From Salinisphaera sp. LB1 (GTDB lineage Bacteria > Pseudomonadota > Gammaproteobacteria > Nevskiales > Salinisphaeraceae): a stretch of DNA of 64,000 bases. Below, piece by piece: positions 17,786 to 27,382 of this stretch. The stretch spans positions 3,223,501 through 3,287,500 of the forward strand of contig NZ_CP029488.1 of assembly GCF_003177035.1 (NCBI RefSeq), written 5' to 3'. The notes under the pieces are model-generated. The model was not told the DNA's origin. It was given only the letters and a program-made list of their open reading frames with translations, and ran no database searches. The stretch's first letter is position 1. The number at the start of each line of letters is the position of its first letter. A program made the translations under genes and the position numbers.

Positions 17786-18047
17786 CAGCCGTGGCGTTCG
17801 CGTGGGCACCGGATCGCCGTCGTGACGGCCCTGCGCGGACACGCGCTCGATGCCCCGCCTTGAGAGGCGGCCGTTGAAGGCCGCTGACGCGCTTGGGCAG
17901 GCGATGACCATACCCTGTGGGGCGGGTGCTGCCCGCGGGATTTCGATTGCCCCGCGTTCGCGGCCCCCGTGGCAAGACACGCAATGACGGCGACGCCGGT
18001 CGGCGCGGCGCCGGATTCGTTCCGCGCGCCCGGCAAGGAAAGACGGG

Positions 18048-20417
18048 ATGACCACGCTTGACGCGGATCTGTTGCAGCGCATCGACGCCTACTGGCGCGC
18101 CGCGAATTATCTCTCGGTCGGGCAGATGTATCTGTTCGACAATCCATTGCTGCGCCGGCCGCTCGAGCCGGGCGATATCAAGCGCATGCTGCTGGGCCAC
18201 TGGGGAACGACGCCCGGCCAGAATTTTATCTATGCGCACCTGAATCGGGTGATCAAGGCGCACGATCTCGACATGATCTATCTGTCCGGCCCGGGGCATG
18301 GCGGGCCGGCGGTGTACGCGAACACCTATCTCGAAGGCACGTACAGCGAGATCTATCCGAACGTAGGCTGGGACGAGGCGGGCCTGCGGCAATTGTTCGT
18401 CCAGTTCTCTTTTCCCGGCGGCGTGCCAAGCCACGCATCGCCGGAGTGCCCCGGCTCGATCCATGAAGGTGGCGAGCTGGGTTATTCACTCAGCCATGCC
18501 TTCGGCGCCGTCTACGATAACCCGGCGCTCATTGCCGCCTGCGTGATCGGCGATGGCGAGGCCGAGACCGGGCCGCTGGCGACGGCCTGGCATGGCAACA
18601 AGTTTCTGAACCCGGCGACCGACGGCGCCGTGTTGCCGATCCTGCATCTTAACGGCTACAAAATCGCCAATCCCACGATTCTGGCGCGCATCGGCGACGA
18701 TGAACTGGATCAGCTGCTGCGCGGCTACGGCTGGACGCCGATCGTGGTCGCCGGCCATGAACCGGCGCTCATGCATGAGGCCATGGCCACGGCGCTGGAC
18801 GCGGCCATCGAACAGATCCACGCCGCCCAGCGCGACGCCCGCGAGCGGGCCGCGGCGGGCGGCCACGGCGCACGTCCGCGCTGGCCGATGCTCGTGCTGC
18901 GCTCGCCCAAAGGGTGGACCGGGCCGGCCCGGGTCGACGGTCGACCCGTGGAGGGCACGTTCCGCGCCCATCAGGTGCCGATCTCCGATCCGCGCTGCAA
19001 TCCGGCGCATCTGGCGCAGCTCGAAGCCTGGCTGCAAAGCTATCGCCCGGACGAGCTGTTCGACGAGGGCGGCAGGCTGCGCCCGGAATTGGCCGAGTTG
19101 GCGCCGGTGGGCGGCCGTCGCATGGGGGCCAATCCGCACGCCAATGGCGGACTGTTGCTACGCGATCTGCGGATGCCGGATTTCCGCGGCTATGCGGTCG
19201 ATGTACCGGCGCCCGGCACGCCGGGGATCGGCGATACCCATGCGCTCGGCCCGTTCCTGCGCGACGTGATCCGCCTGAACGAAGCGCGCCGCAATTTCCG
19301 GATCTTCGGCCCCGACGAAACGTTGTCGAATGGTCTCGAAGCGGTGTTCGAGGCGACCCGGCGGCAGTGGCTCGGCGCCATACGGGACGACGATGCATGG
19401 CTCGCCCCGGACGGACGGGTGATGGAGGTGCTCAGCGAGCATCAATGCCAGGGCTGGCTCGAAGGCTACCTGCTGACCGGCCGCCACGGCCTGTTCAACT
19501 GCTACGAGGCCTTCATCCACATTATCGACTCGATGTTCAACCAGCATGCGAAATGGTTGAAGGTCACCGCGCGGCTGCCGTGGCGGCCGCGTCTGGCATC
19601 GCTCAACTACCTGATCGCCTCGCATGTGTGGCGGCAGGACCACAATGGCTTCTCGCACCAGGATCCGGGCTTCATCGATCATGTGGTGAACAAGAAGGCC
19701 GAAGTCGTGCGGGTCTATCTTCCGCCGGATAGCAACTGTTTATTGTCGGTGATGGATCACTGTCTGCGCAGCCGCCACTATGTGAATGTGGTGATCGCCG
19801 GCAAGCACCCGGCACCGCAATGGCTGGCGGCCGGCGAGGCCATCGTGCACTGCAGCCGGGGCATCGGGGTGTGGGAATGGGCCGGCAACGAGGCCGACGC
19901 CGAGCCGGATCTGGTGATGGCCTGCTGTGGCGACGTGCCCACGCTCGAGACGCTGGCGGCCGTCTCGATCCTGCGCGAGCATCTGCCGGAACTCGCCGTC
20001 CGTGTGGTGAACGTGGTCGATCTGATGAAGCTGCAGCCGGCCAGCGAACACCCGCATGGCCTGAGCGATGCCGATTTCGACGATCTGTTCACCACGGACC
20101 GGCCGGTCGTGTTCGCGTTCCACGGCTACCCGTGGCTGATTCATCGCCTGACCTATCAGCGGCATAACCGGTGGATGCGCGTTCATGGCTACCAGGAGGA
20201 GGGCACCATCACCACGCCGTTCGACATGACCGTGCTCAACGAACTCGATCGCTTTCACCTGGCAATCGATGCCATCGACCAGTTGCCGCGCCCGCACGCC
20301 CGCGCGGCACGGCTCAAGCGGTTGCTGGGCGACAAGCTGATTCAGCACCGCCAGTACATCCGGCACCACGGTGAAGACATGCCGGAAGTCCGCGACTGGC
20401 GCTGGCCGGCGCCGTAG
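18048..20417 (+). CDS. xfp: Xylulose-5-phosphate/fructose-6-phosphate phosphoketolase
   Basis: Thiamine-diphosphate enzyme that splits xylulose-5-P or fructose-6-P with phosphate to give acetyl-phosphate and an aldose phosphate. 789 residues, family length. Diagnostic features: [20 protein letters not shown], the ThDP-binding GDGEAETGP at 168-176, and [23 protein letters not shown] 18048 follows AAGGAAAG. Downstream of the glycogen genes it offers a short route from hexose phosphate to acetyl-phosphate, which acetate kinase (39808) can convert to ATP. No pta gene is visible here. Confidence 0.95.
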   Translation: MTTLDADLLQRIDAYWRAANYLSVGQMYLFDNPLLRRPLEPGDIKRMLLGHWGTTPGQNFIYAHLNRVIKAHDLDMIYLSGPGHGGPAVYANTYLEGTYSEIYPNVGWDEAGLRQLFVQFSFPGGVPSHASPECPGSIHEGGELGYSLSHAFGAVYDNPALIAACVIGDGEAETGPLATAWHGNKFLNPATDGAVLPILHLNGYKIANPTILARIGDDELDQLLRGYGWTPIVVAGHEPALMHEAMATALDAAIEQIHAAQRDARERAAAGGHGARPRWPMLVLRSPKGWTGPARVDGRPVEGTFRAHQVPISDPRCNPAHLAQLEAWLQSYRPDELFDEGGRLRPELAELAPVGGRRMGANPHANGGLLLRDLRMPDFRGYAVDVPAPGTPGIGDTHALGPFLRDVIRLNEARRNFRIFGPDETLSNGLEAVFEATRRQWLGAIRDDDAWLAPDGRVMEVLSEHQCQGWLEGYLLTGRHGLFNCYEAFIHIIDSMFNQHAKWLKVTARLPWRPRLASLNYLIASHVWRQDHNGFSHQDPGFIDHVVNKKAEVVRVYLPPDSNCLLSVMDHCLRSRHYVNVVIAGKHPAPQWLAAGEAIVHCSRGIGVWEWAGNEADAEPDLVMACCGDVPTLETLAAVSILREHLPELAVRVVNVVDLMKLQPASEHPHGLSDADFDDLFTTDRPVVFAFHGYPWLIHRLTYQRHNRWMRVHGYQEEGTITTPFDMTVLNELDRFHLAIDAIDQLPRPHARAARLKRLLGDKLIQHRQYIRHHGEDMPEVRDWRWPAP

Positions 20418-20479
20418 GCACGCACCGACGTTGGCGATCGACTGTCGCCCCAATCGGCCGCGGGCGGGTTGCGGTGTCA

Positions 20480-20493
20480 TTGACCCGGATCAA
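20480..20493. promoter_or_regulatory. FNR/Anr-like box upstream of hsp20-ftsH
   Basis: TTGACCCGGATCAA matches at 9 of 10 positions, about 85 bp upstream of the Hsp20 start codon, between xfp and hsp20. Confidence 0.6.
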
Positions 20494-20570
20494 GCCATGG
20501 CGGTCGCAAGCCGTGCAGGATGCAATGATTGGCACGGCGATCGCCGGGCGGTATTCGGTCGGAGGCAGGC

Positions 20571-20990
20571 ATGAATCGGACCCCTCGTGCACCGGGGCAT
20601 CGCGTCGACACAGGCGCGGTCACGCGAGCGTTGCCGGCGGATGGCGACGACTGGATGCTGGGCGTGGATATTCGCGGGTTCGCCCGGCACTACCTGATTC
20701 GCATCGAGCTGCCGGGGGTCGCGGCCCGCGATATCGGGTTGTCGGTGGACAATGGCGTGCTGTTGCTGACCGGCGAACGGCCGCGTCTCTGGCACGGTGA
20801 ACATCGCGGTGGCGCGTCGCATGCCGGCCACCAGCGCCACTTCGCACGAAGTCTCAGTCTGCCCGTGGATGCCTCGTGCGAGGGGTTCGAGGTCACGCGC
20901 GAGGACGGCGCGGTCGAGATCCGGTTCGCCCGGCAGGACAGCGTCTCGCCTGGCGGGGCCAATCAATCGGGGCCGATCACGACGGCATGA
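20571..20990 (+). CDS. Small heat-shock protein Hsp20 (first of four)
   Basis: 139-residue alpha-crystallin-type chaperone that holds unfolding proteins. The ATG at 20571 sits 5 nt after GGAGG. The alpha-crystallin domain runs from about residue 30 (HYLIRIELPGVAARDIGLSV, then NGVLLLTGERP) to the last strand (FEVTREDGAVEIRFAR). It is the most divergent of the four Hsp20s in this window and sits 85 bp upstream of ftsH, a chaperone-protease pairing. A FNR-like box precedes it; no heat-shock promoter is obvious. Confidence 0.88.
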   Translation: MNRTPRAPGHRVDTGAVTRALPADGDDWMLGVDIRGFARHYLIRIELPGVAARDIGLSVDNGVLLLTGERPRLWHGEHRGGASHAGHQRHFARSLSLPVDASCEGFEVTREDGAVEIRFARQDSVSPGGANQSGPITTA

Positions 20991-21075
20991 AGACCATGCG
21001 CGGTCAGCGCAACGTCGGGTCGGGTGCGGCCCGCGCTGCGGGGCCGATCGAATCGATCACGGGGACTGGCATTTA

Positions 21076-22938
21076 ATGAATATAAACAAGAATTTCTACC
21101 CTTATATCTGGTCGGTGCTGATCCCCGTTCTGGTGTTGATCGCGATGGTGCAGTTTTCGACCGGCGGATCGCAGCCGGCCAAACTGCCCTACAGCGCGTT
21201 CCAGCACGAGCTGACGCAAGGCCATATCAAGAGCGTGGTGGTCGGTCAGCGATCGATCAGTGGCGAATTCAAGCAGCCGCAGAACGGCAAGCGCCGGTTC
21301 ACGACCCTGCGGGTGCCTCCTGACATCCGCGCTGAACTGGACAAGGCCGGGGTGACCTATCGCGGTGCGCCCGATACGAGCTGGATCGGCGCGCTGTTGT
21401 CGTGGATTCTGCCGATGGGTTTGTTTCTTGCCGTCTGGGTCTTTCTCATGCGGCGGATGGGGGGCGGTAACGCCGGCGCCGGTGGTTTCATGCAGGTCGG
21501 CAAGAGCCGGGCCAAGATTTATGTCGAGACCGATACCAAGGTCGCGTTCGATGATGTCGCCGGCGTGGACGAGGCCAAGGAGGAACTGGTCGAACTGATC
21601 GATTTTCTCAAGGATCCCAAGCGCTACGGCACGCTCGGGGCGCATATCCCCAAGGGCGTGCTGCTGGTCGGCCCGCCCGGGACGGGCAAGACCCTGCTGG
21701 CGCGCGCCGTGGCCGGCGAGGCGGAGGTGCCGTTCTTCTCGATCAGCGGCTCCGAATTCGTCGAGATGTTCGTCGGCGTGGGTGCCGCGCGCGTGCGCGA
21801 TCTGTTCCAGCAGGCGCGGGCCAAGGCGCCGGCCATCATCTTCATCGATGAGCTGGACGCGCTGGGCCGTGCCCGTGGTGTGTTCAATCAGGGCGGCAAC
21901 GACGAACGCGAACAGACGCTCAATCAACTGCTGGTCGAACTCGATGGTTTCGACCCGAGCGGGGGCCTGGTGCTGCTGGCGGCCACCAACCGGCCGGAGG
22001 TCCTCGATCCGGCGTTATTGCGCGCCGGGCGTTTCGACCGCCAGGTTCTGGTGGATCGACCCGACAAGGCCGGGCGTATTCAAATCCTTGAGGTGCATGC
22101 GAAGAAAATTCGGCTCGCCGAGGATGTTGCGCTGGAGCAGGTGGCGGCCCTCACCACCGGTTTTACCGGCGCGGATCTGGCCAATCTGGTCAACGAAGCG
22201 GCACTGCTGGCCACTCGGCGCCGCGCCGAGAGCGTCACCATGGCCGATTTCAACAACGCCATCGAGCGCATTGTGGCGGGGCTCGAGAAGAAGAATCGCA
22301 TCCTGAACGCGCGTGAGCGCGAGATCGTGGCCCACCACGAGATGGGCCACGCGCTCATGGCGCGATTGCTGCCCGGCGTGGACCCGGTGCACAAGGTCTC
22401 GATCATCCCGCGCGGGATCGGCGCGTTGGGCTACACCCTGCAGCGGCCCATCGAGGACCGCTTTCTCATGACGCGCGAGGAACTGGAGAACAAGATTGCC
22501 GTACTGCTCGGGGGGCGGGCGGCGGAAAAACTGATCTTCGAGCATCTGTCGACCGGCGCGGCCGATGATCTGTCCAAGGCGACCGATCTCGCGCGCAGTA
22601 TGGTCGCGCGTTACGGCATGGACGAACAACTCGGTTATGTGACCTACGACAACGAGCGGCCGAGCTATCTCGGCCCCGGCTATCCCGGCCAGGGCCAGCG
22701 ACTGTTCAGCGAACACACCGCTGATGCCATCGACCGCGCCGTGCGCACGATCATCCATGACGTGTTCGAACGCGTTTACACCGCGCTGGAAAAAAATCGC
22801 GCCGTGCTCGAGCGAGGGGCACAGGAACTGCTCGAACACGAGACGCTGGAAGCGGCCGATCTCGATCGGCTGGAGATGGATCTCGCCGAACCGAGGCGCT
22901 CGCCGGCCAAGTCATTGCGCCGCGGCGCGGCGAAATAA
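21076..22938 (+). CDS. ftsH: ATP-dependent zinc metalloprotease FtsH
   Basis: Membrane-anchored AAA+ protease degrading misfolded membrane and short-lived proteins. 620 residues from ATG 21076 ([13 protein letters not shown]). Two membrane helices (about 9-27 and 97-118) flank a periplasmic domain; then Walker A GPPGTGKT (199-206), the [12 protein letters not shown]alker B region, the second region of homology [20 protein letters not shown], and the zinc site HEMGH (421-425). The neighbourhood (Hsp20, decarboxylases) differs from the housekeeping ftsJ-ftsH locus, so this is probably an accessory stress copy (inference). Confidence 0.95.
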   Translation: MNINKNFYPYIWSVLIPVLVLIAMVQFSTGGSQPAKLPYSAFQHELTQGHIKSVVVGQRSISGEFKQPQNGKRRFTTLRVPPDIRAELDKAGVTYRGAPDTSWIGALLSWILPMGLFLAVWVFLMRRMGGGNAGAGGFMQVGKSRAKIYVETDTKVAFDDVAGVDEAKEELVELIDFLKDPKRYGTLGAHIPKGVLLVGPPGTGKTLLARAVAGEAEVPFFSISGSEFVEMFVGVGAARVRDLFQQARAKAPAIIFIDELDALGRARGVFNQGGNDEREQTLNQLLVELDGFDPSGGLVLLAATNRPEVLDPALLRAGRFDRQVLVDRPDKAGRIQILEVHAKKIRLAEDVALEQVAALTTGFTGADLANLVNEAALLATRRRAESVTMADFNNAIERIVAGLEKKNRILNAREREIVAHHEMGHALMARLLPGVDPVHKVSIIPRGIGALGYTLQRPIEDRFLMTREELENKIAVLLGGRAAEKLIFEHLSTGAADDLSKATDLARSMVARYGMDEQLGYVTYDNERPSYLGPGYPGQGQRLFSEHTADAIDRAVRTIIHDVFERVYTALEKNRAVLERGAQELLEHETLEAADLDRLEMDLAEPRRSPAKSLRRGAAK

Positions 22939-23429
22939 GCGCGGCACGGCCCGGGCGCCGCTCGAGCGCGCGCAAACTACGAACCGGCCCCGCGAGTCGT
23001 CGATATGGCCGCGCACCGCGCCGGAATGGCGCCGTGCCGTTCGCCGCATCGCGGGTTTGCCCGCGCCGCGCCTCGTCATCGCCAGGCGGTCCGAGCGCGC
23101 GGCCTTGTCCACGCCCCGTTTGACCGAGGTCAACAGTCCCTCGCCGCGCCCGGTCTAGGTTAGGGACTCTCGCAGCCATCCGGGCCTCACCAAGGCCGGC
23201 AGCAACGCGGGTATGGGCGGCAAATCCGAAACGGCTTCGGGTACGCGAGGCGACCGGTGCAACCGATCGTCTGCGCGCACGCCGGTTGCCCCGGATCCGG
23301 ACATGCCGCCTGTGGTGCCGGTTGCCCGTCGCGGATCGATGCAAAGCCGATCGAACCGCACGGCGGATGGCCAACCCGCAGTCTGCCGGAATACGGGGCC
23401 CGATCCGGATCAAATACGAGTGGTTCGTC
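22939..23429. other. Intergenic region between ftsH and arginine decarboxylase
   Basis: About 490 bp with no gene I can support. It contains the FNR-like palindrome at 23120-23133. The open frames crossing it are rich in Arg/Ala/Pro and show no family motif. Confidence 0.6.
23120..23133. promoter_or_regulatory. TTGAC-N4-GTCAA palindrome upstream of the arginine decarboxylase
   Basis: TTGACCGAGGTCAA is a perfect palindrome of the variant half-site TTGAC, 8 of 10 to the FNR consensus. It lies about 300 bp upstream of the decarboxylase start. The same variant recurs at 25726, 35156 and 39735. Confidence 0.45.
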
Positions 23430-25706
23430 ATGAGTTGGAGACAGCATTTCCCGATCCTGATCATTGATCCCGAGTGGCGGGAGACCGGGGCCGGCGGTCA
23501 GATGGTGCATGCCCTGAAAACTCGTCTCGAAGAGGGGTTGCACACGGTGCTGCATGCGGCCAGTGCGGCCGATGGTGCCGCTCTGATCCAGGCGCATCCG
23601 GAAGTAAGCACGGTCGTCATCAATGGCGATATTGACGGCGTGGCATCGAGCGGACCGCTCGAGACGCTGATCGAGCGCGTGCGCGCACGCAATGCCGAGG
23701 TCCCGATCTTTCTGTGCACCGACAAGGTTGCGCTCAAGTCGATCAGCATCGAGGCGCTGCGCCATGTGCGCGGGTATTTCTGGAAGCTCGAGGATACGCC
23801 GACCTTCATCGCCGGACATATCGAGGAAGCGGCCAGCGAATATCTGGACCGGCTGTTGCCGCCGTTCTTTGCCGAGCTCGTGCGCTACGGCGAACAGTAC
23901 AAGTACTCCTGGCACACGCCCGGCCACAGCGGCGGGGTGGCGTTTCTCAAGTCGCCCGTAGGCCGGGCGTTTTTCGAATATTTCGGTGAGAACGTGCTGC
24001 GTTCGGACCTGTCGGTATCGGTGCCGGAGTTGGGTTCGCTGCTCGAGCACTCCGGCGTGGTCGGCGATGCCGAACGCGAGGCGGCGGAGACCTTCGGCGC
24101 CGATCGCACCTATTTCGTCACCAACGGTACGTCCACTGCCAACAAGATCGTCTGGCATGCCAACGTCGCGCGCGGCGACGTGGTGCTGGTCGATCGCAAC
24201 TGCCACAAGTCCATCCTGCACGCGATCGTCATGACCGGCGCGATACCGATCTATCTGCCGACGACCCGCAACGCCTACGGCATCATCGGCCCCATCCCGC
24301 GTGCGGAACTCACCGCCGAGCGAATCGCCGAGCGCCTGGCGGCGCACCCGCTGGTGCCGGCCGGCCAGACGCACGCCCGGCTCGCGGTAATCACCAATTC
24401 GACCTATGACGGGCTCTGTTACGACGTCGATGCCCTGCGCGAGACGCTGGCTGGGACCGTGGATGTGCTGCATTTCGATGAAGCGTGGTTCGCCTACGCC
24501 CGTTTTCATCCCTTCTATGCCGGGCGCTTCGGCATGGCCGATGGCGCCGCGCGCCCGGGCCAGCCGGCCACGTTCGCCACGCAATCCACGCACAAGCTGC
24601 TGGCCGCGTTCTCGCAGGCGTCGATGGTGCATGTGCGCGAGACCGACGAACACCCGCATGATGCCGAGCGCTTCAATGAAGCGTTCATGATGCATACCTC
24701 CACCTCGCCGCAGTACGGCATCATCGCGTCGCTGGACGTGGCTTCGCGCATGATGCGCGGTCCCGGAGGTCAGGCGTTGATCGACGACATGCTCAACGAA
24801 GCCCTGGCGTTTCGCGAACGCTTCGCTCAGGTCGCCGGGGAGCTGAGCGGCCAGGACTGGTGGTTTCAACTATGGCAATCGCCCGCGGCGATGGCCGAGC
24901 CGGGGCCGACGGCGGCTGGCAACCCGGCGCAAACGCTGGCACCGGCGGACTGGTGGGTGCGTCACGGCGAGGACTGGCACGGTTTCGATGTTCTGGCCAG
25001 CGGCCATGTGATGCTGGATCCGATCAAGCTCACGATTCTCACCCCCGGCATCGGTGCGGATGGTGTGTCGGGCGGGTGGGGCATACCGGCGGCCGTGGTG
25101 GCGCGGTTTCTCTGGAGTCGCGGCCTGGTGGTCGAAAAGACCGGCCTGTACTCCTTCCTAGTGTTGTTTTCGATCGGGGTCACCCGTGGCAAGTGGGGCA
25201 GCCTGCTCGCCGAGCTATTCGAGTTCAAGGCGCTGTTCGATACCAACGCGCCGGTCGCGCAGGTGTTTCCCGCGCTGTATGCCAAGCACGAATCGGTCTA
25301 CGCCGGGCTCGGGTTGCGCGATCTCTGTCAGCGCATGCACGAGTTGATTGCGCGCCGCGGCGCCCTGCGTCTGATGCAGGATATCTACACCACCATTCCG
25401 GATGCGGCGACGACGCCGGCCGAGGCCTACGACGCACTCGTGCGTCGACGTGTGGACAACGTGCCGATCGATGCCCTCGAAGGGCGGATCGCCGCCGTGA
25501 TGCTGGTGCCGTATCCCCCGGGCATCCCACTCATCATGCCGGGCGAGCGCTTTGGCAGTGCGGAGCGCGCGATCGAGACCTATCTGGAATTCTGTCGAGC
25601 AACCGAAGTGGGGTTTCCGGGCTTCGCCGGCGAAGTGCACGGCCTTTCGATCGCCGAGTCCGATGACGGCCCACGCTATAGCGTGCCGTGTATTTGCATG
25701 GATTGA
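23430..25706 (+). CDS. adiA: Arginine decarboxylase, AdiA-like
   Basis: PLP-dependent fold-I decarboxylase of the Orn/Lys/Arg family; arginine to agmatine and CO2, consuming a proton. 758 residues, nearly identical in length to E. coli AdiA (756), which it follows closely: LEDTPTFIAGHIEEA, YSWHTPGHSGGVAF, GADRTYFVTNGTSTANK, VLVDRNCHKSI, LHFDEAWFAYARFHP and the Schiff-base lysine in ATQSTHKLLAAFSQAS (Lys389). An N-terminal response-regulator-like wing domain is present. Start ATG 23430 (MSWRQHF). It precedes a basic amino-acid antiporter, the arrangement of an acid-resistance pair. Lysine or ornithine specificity is less likely. Confidence 0.85.
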   Translation: MSWRQHFPILIIDPEWRETGAGGQMVHALKTRLEEGLHTVLHAASAADGAALIQAHPEVSTVVINGDIDGVASSGPLETLIERVRARNAEVPIFLCTDKVALKSISIEALRHVRGYFWKLEDTPTFIAGHIEEAASEYLDRLLPPFFAELVRYGEQYKYSWHTPGHSGGVAFLKSPVGRAFFEYFGENVLRSDLSVSVPELGSLLEHSGVVGDAEREAAETFGADRTYFVTNGTSTANKIVWHANVARGDVVLVDRNCHKSILHAIVMTGAIPIYLPTTRNAYGIIGPIPRAELTAERIAERLAAHPLVPAGQTHARLAVITNSTYDGLCYDVDALRETLAGTVDVLHFDEAWFAYARFHPFYAGRFGMADGAARPGQPATFATQSTHKLLAAFSQASMVHVRETDEHPHDAERFNEAFMMHTSTSPQYGIIASLDVASRMMRGPGGQALIDDMLNEALAFRERFAQVAGELSGQDWWFQLWQSPAAMAEPGPTAAGNPAQTLAPADWWVRHGEDWHGFDVLASGHVMLDPIKLTILTPGIGADGVSGGWGIPAAVVARFLWSRGLVVEKTGLYSFLVLFSIGVTRGKWGSLLAELFEFKALFDTNAPVAQVFPALYAKHESVYAGLGLRDLCQRMHELIARRGALRLMQDIYTTIPDAATTPAEAYDALVRRRVDNVPIDALEGRIAAVMLVPYPPGIPLIMPGERFGSAERAIETYLEFCRATEVGFPGFAGEVHGLSIAESDDGPRYSVPCICMD

Positions 25707-25725
25707 GCGACTTTCCGCCTCGGAG

Positions 25726-25739
25726 TTGACGGCGGTCAA
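25726..25739. promoter_or_regulatory. TTGAC-N4-GTCAA palindrome upstream of the antiporter
   Basis: TTGACGGCGGTCAA, the perfect palindromic variant, lies about 125 bp upstream of the antiporter ATG, just after the decarboxylase stop. Confidence 0.45.
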
Positions 25740-25859
25740 TTCGGCGACCGGCAAAGCCCTCTATCTTTGTTTTCGAACCGGGTCTTCTCATCGGTGGCCC
25801 GGTTTGCTGGGGGTTAACAAATTTTCGAGGCCGAAAACGGCCACGCGGAGGTTGGACGC

Positions 25860-27326
25860 ATGAGTGCGATAGTCGAGGATAAAGTGGTCGCGGCGGAACA
25901 GCCGATCGGCCGCAAGGTCGGCCTGATCAGCCTGGTCGGCATGGTAGTGGGCGCCATGATTGGTGGCGGGGTATTTAACCTGCCGCAGAACATGGCGGTC
26001 GGGGCGTCGCTGATGGCGGTGGTCATCGCCTGGGTTGTGACTGGCGTCGGCATGTTCTTCCTTGCCAATACCTTCCGCACCCTGGCCGACAAGCGCCCGG
26101 ACCTGGAGGCCGGTATTTATACCTACGCGCGCGAAGGTTTCGGGCGTTTCGCCGGCTTTCAGATGGCCTGGGGCTACTGGCTCAGCGCGGCCTTTGGCAA
26201 CGTGGCCTTTGCCGTGCTCGTGATGCAGACATTCGGCTACTACTTTCCGAACGTGGCCACCGGCTGGCCGGCGATTATCGGTGGGTCGCTTTTGATCTGG
26301 GCCATGCACTTCGTGGTGTTGTTGGGTGTCAAGCGCGCGGCGTTCCTCAACGCGATCGCGACAGCGACCAAGATCGTGCCGATCATCGCCTTTATCGTGA
26401 TCCTGGTCGTATTCTTTAATAATGCCCAGTTTTCCAGCGACATCTGGGGACGCCAGCTACATCTCGGCAACCTGCTGACACAGGTCAAGAGCACGATGAT
26501 GGTCACGCTCTGGGTGTTCATCGGTATCGAGGGCGCCGTTGTGGTCTCCGGCCGTGCCCAGAACAAAGAGGAGGTCGGCCGGGCGACCTTCATTGGGCTC
26601 ATCCTTTGCCTGCTTCTGTATTTTCTGGTGTCGGTACTGCCGTTCGCGCTGTTGTCGCAGCCGGAACTGGCCGCTCTGAAGGGCCCCTCAACCGCTTATG
26701 TGCTCAAGCAGGCCGTGGGCAACTGGGGAGCCTTCGCCATGATTCTTTCCGTGCTGGTTTCGCTGCTGAGCTGCTGGCTGGCCTGGACCATCATGGTGGC
26801 CGAACTGCCGTTCGAGGGCGCCAAGGATGGTGTGTTCCCGGCGGCGCTGGGGCATGAGAACCGGCATCATTCGCCGGCGCCGTCGCTGTGGCTTTCCTCG
26901 GCGGTAATGCAGGCCACGATGTTCGTGGTGCTGTTTGCGCATAACGCGTGGCTGTGGCTGGTGGCGATCACCGGCGTGATGGTGTTGCCGCCCTATTTGG
27001 CGAGCACCGCCTATCTGTGGCGCTATGCGCGTACGCCGGCTTTTGCCGAGGCCCACGGTCACGAACATCGGCGCCCGGCGCTGATCAGCGGCATCCTCGG
27101 CACGGTCTACGCCGTGTGGATGCTGTACGCGGCCGGCCCGCAGTTCATTCTGTTGTCGACCATCATCTTCGCCCTCGGCATCCCGGTGTACTGGTACACC
27201 CGTCGTCACAATACCCCGGATATGCCCGTGTTCAATCGCCGCGAGAAGGCAGCCAGCATCGGCCTGGTGGGGGTGGCCGTGGTCGCGCTGGCGTTGATCG
27301 TCACCGGCACAGTCGGCATCGGCTGA
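25860..27326 (+). CDS. arcD: Basic amino acid/polyamine antiporter (ArcD-type, APC family)
   Basis: 488-residue inner-membrane carrier with about 12-13 hydrophobic helices. The first-helix signature GAMIGGGVFNLPQNMA is typical of the arginine/ornithine antiporter group (TIGR00905-like), as are the WVFIGIEGAVVVSGRA and ISGILGTVYAVWMLYAAG blocks. It stands between an arginine decarboxylase and an ornithine decarboxylase and upstream of arcABC, so it could exchange arginine for ornithine, agmatine or putrescine. Which one cannot be decided from sequence. Confidence 0.88.
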   Translation: MSAIVEDKVVAAEQPIGRKVGLISLVGMVVGAMIGGGVFNLPQNMAVGASLMAVVIAWVVTGVGMFFLANTFRTLADKRPDLEAGIYTYAREGFGRFAGFQMAWGYWLSAAFGNVAFAVLVMQTFGYYFPNVATGWPAIIGGSLLIWAMHFVVLLGVKRAAFLNAIATATKIVPIIAFIVILVVFFNNAQFSSDIWGRQLHLGNLLTQVKSTMMVTLWVFIGIEGAVVVSGRAQNKEEVGRATFIGLILCLLLYFLVSVLPFALLSQPELAALKGPSTAYVLKQAVGNWGAFAMILSVLVSLLSCWLAWTIMVAELPFEGAKDGVFPAALGHENRHHSPAPSLWLSSAVMQATMFVVLFAHNAWLWLVAITGVMVLPPYLASTAYLWRYARTPAFAEAHGHEHRRPALISGILGTVYAVWMLYAAGPQFILLSTIIFALGIPVYWYTRRHNTPDMPVFNRREKAASIGLVGVAVVALALIVTGTVGIG

Positions 27327-27382
27327 GTACGGCCGCGCCCTCACTGATCCGCAATTCCATGTCTGCCATTGAGGCCGCCCCG

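Noticed and set aside
23187..24869. 560-residue minus-strand open frame opposite the arginine decarboxylase
   Set aside because: A GC-rich shadow rich in Arg, Gly, His and Gln with no domain; the plus strand encodes a complete decarboxylase.
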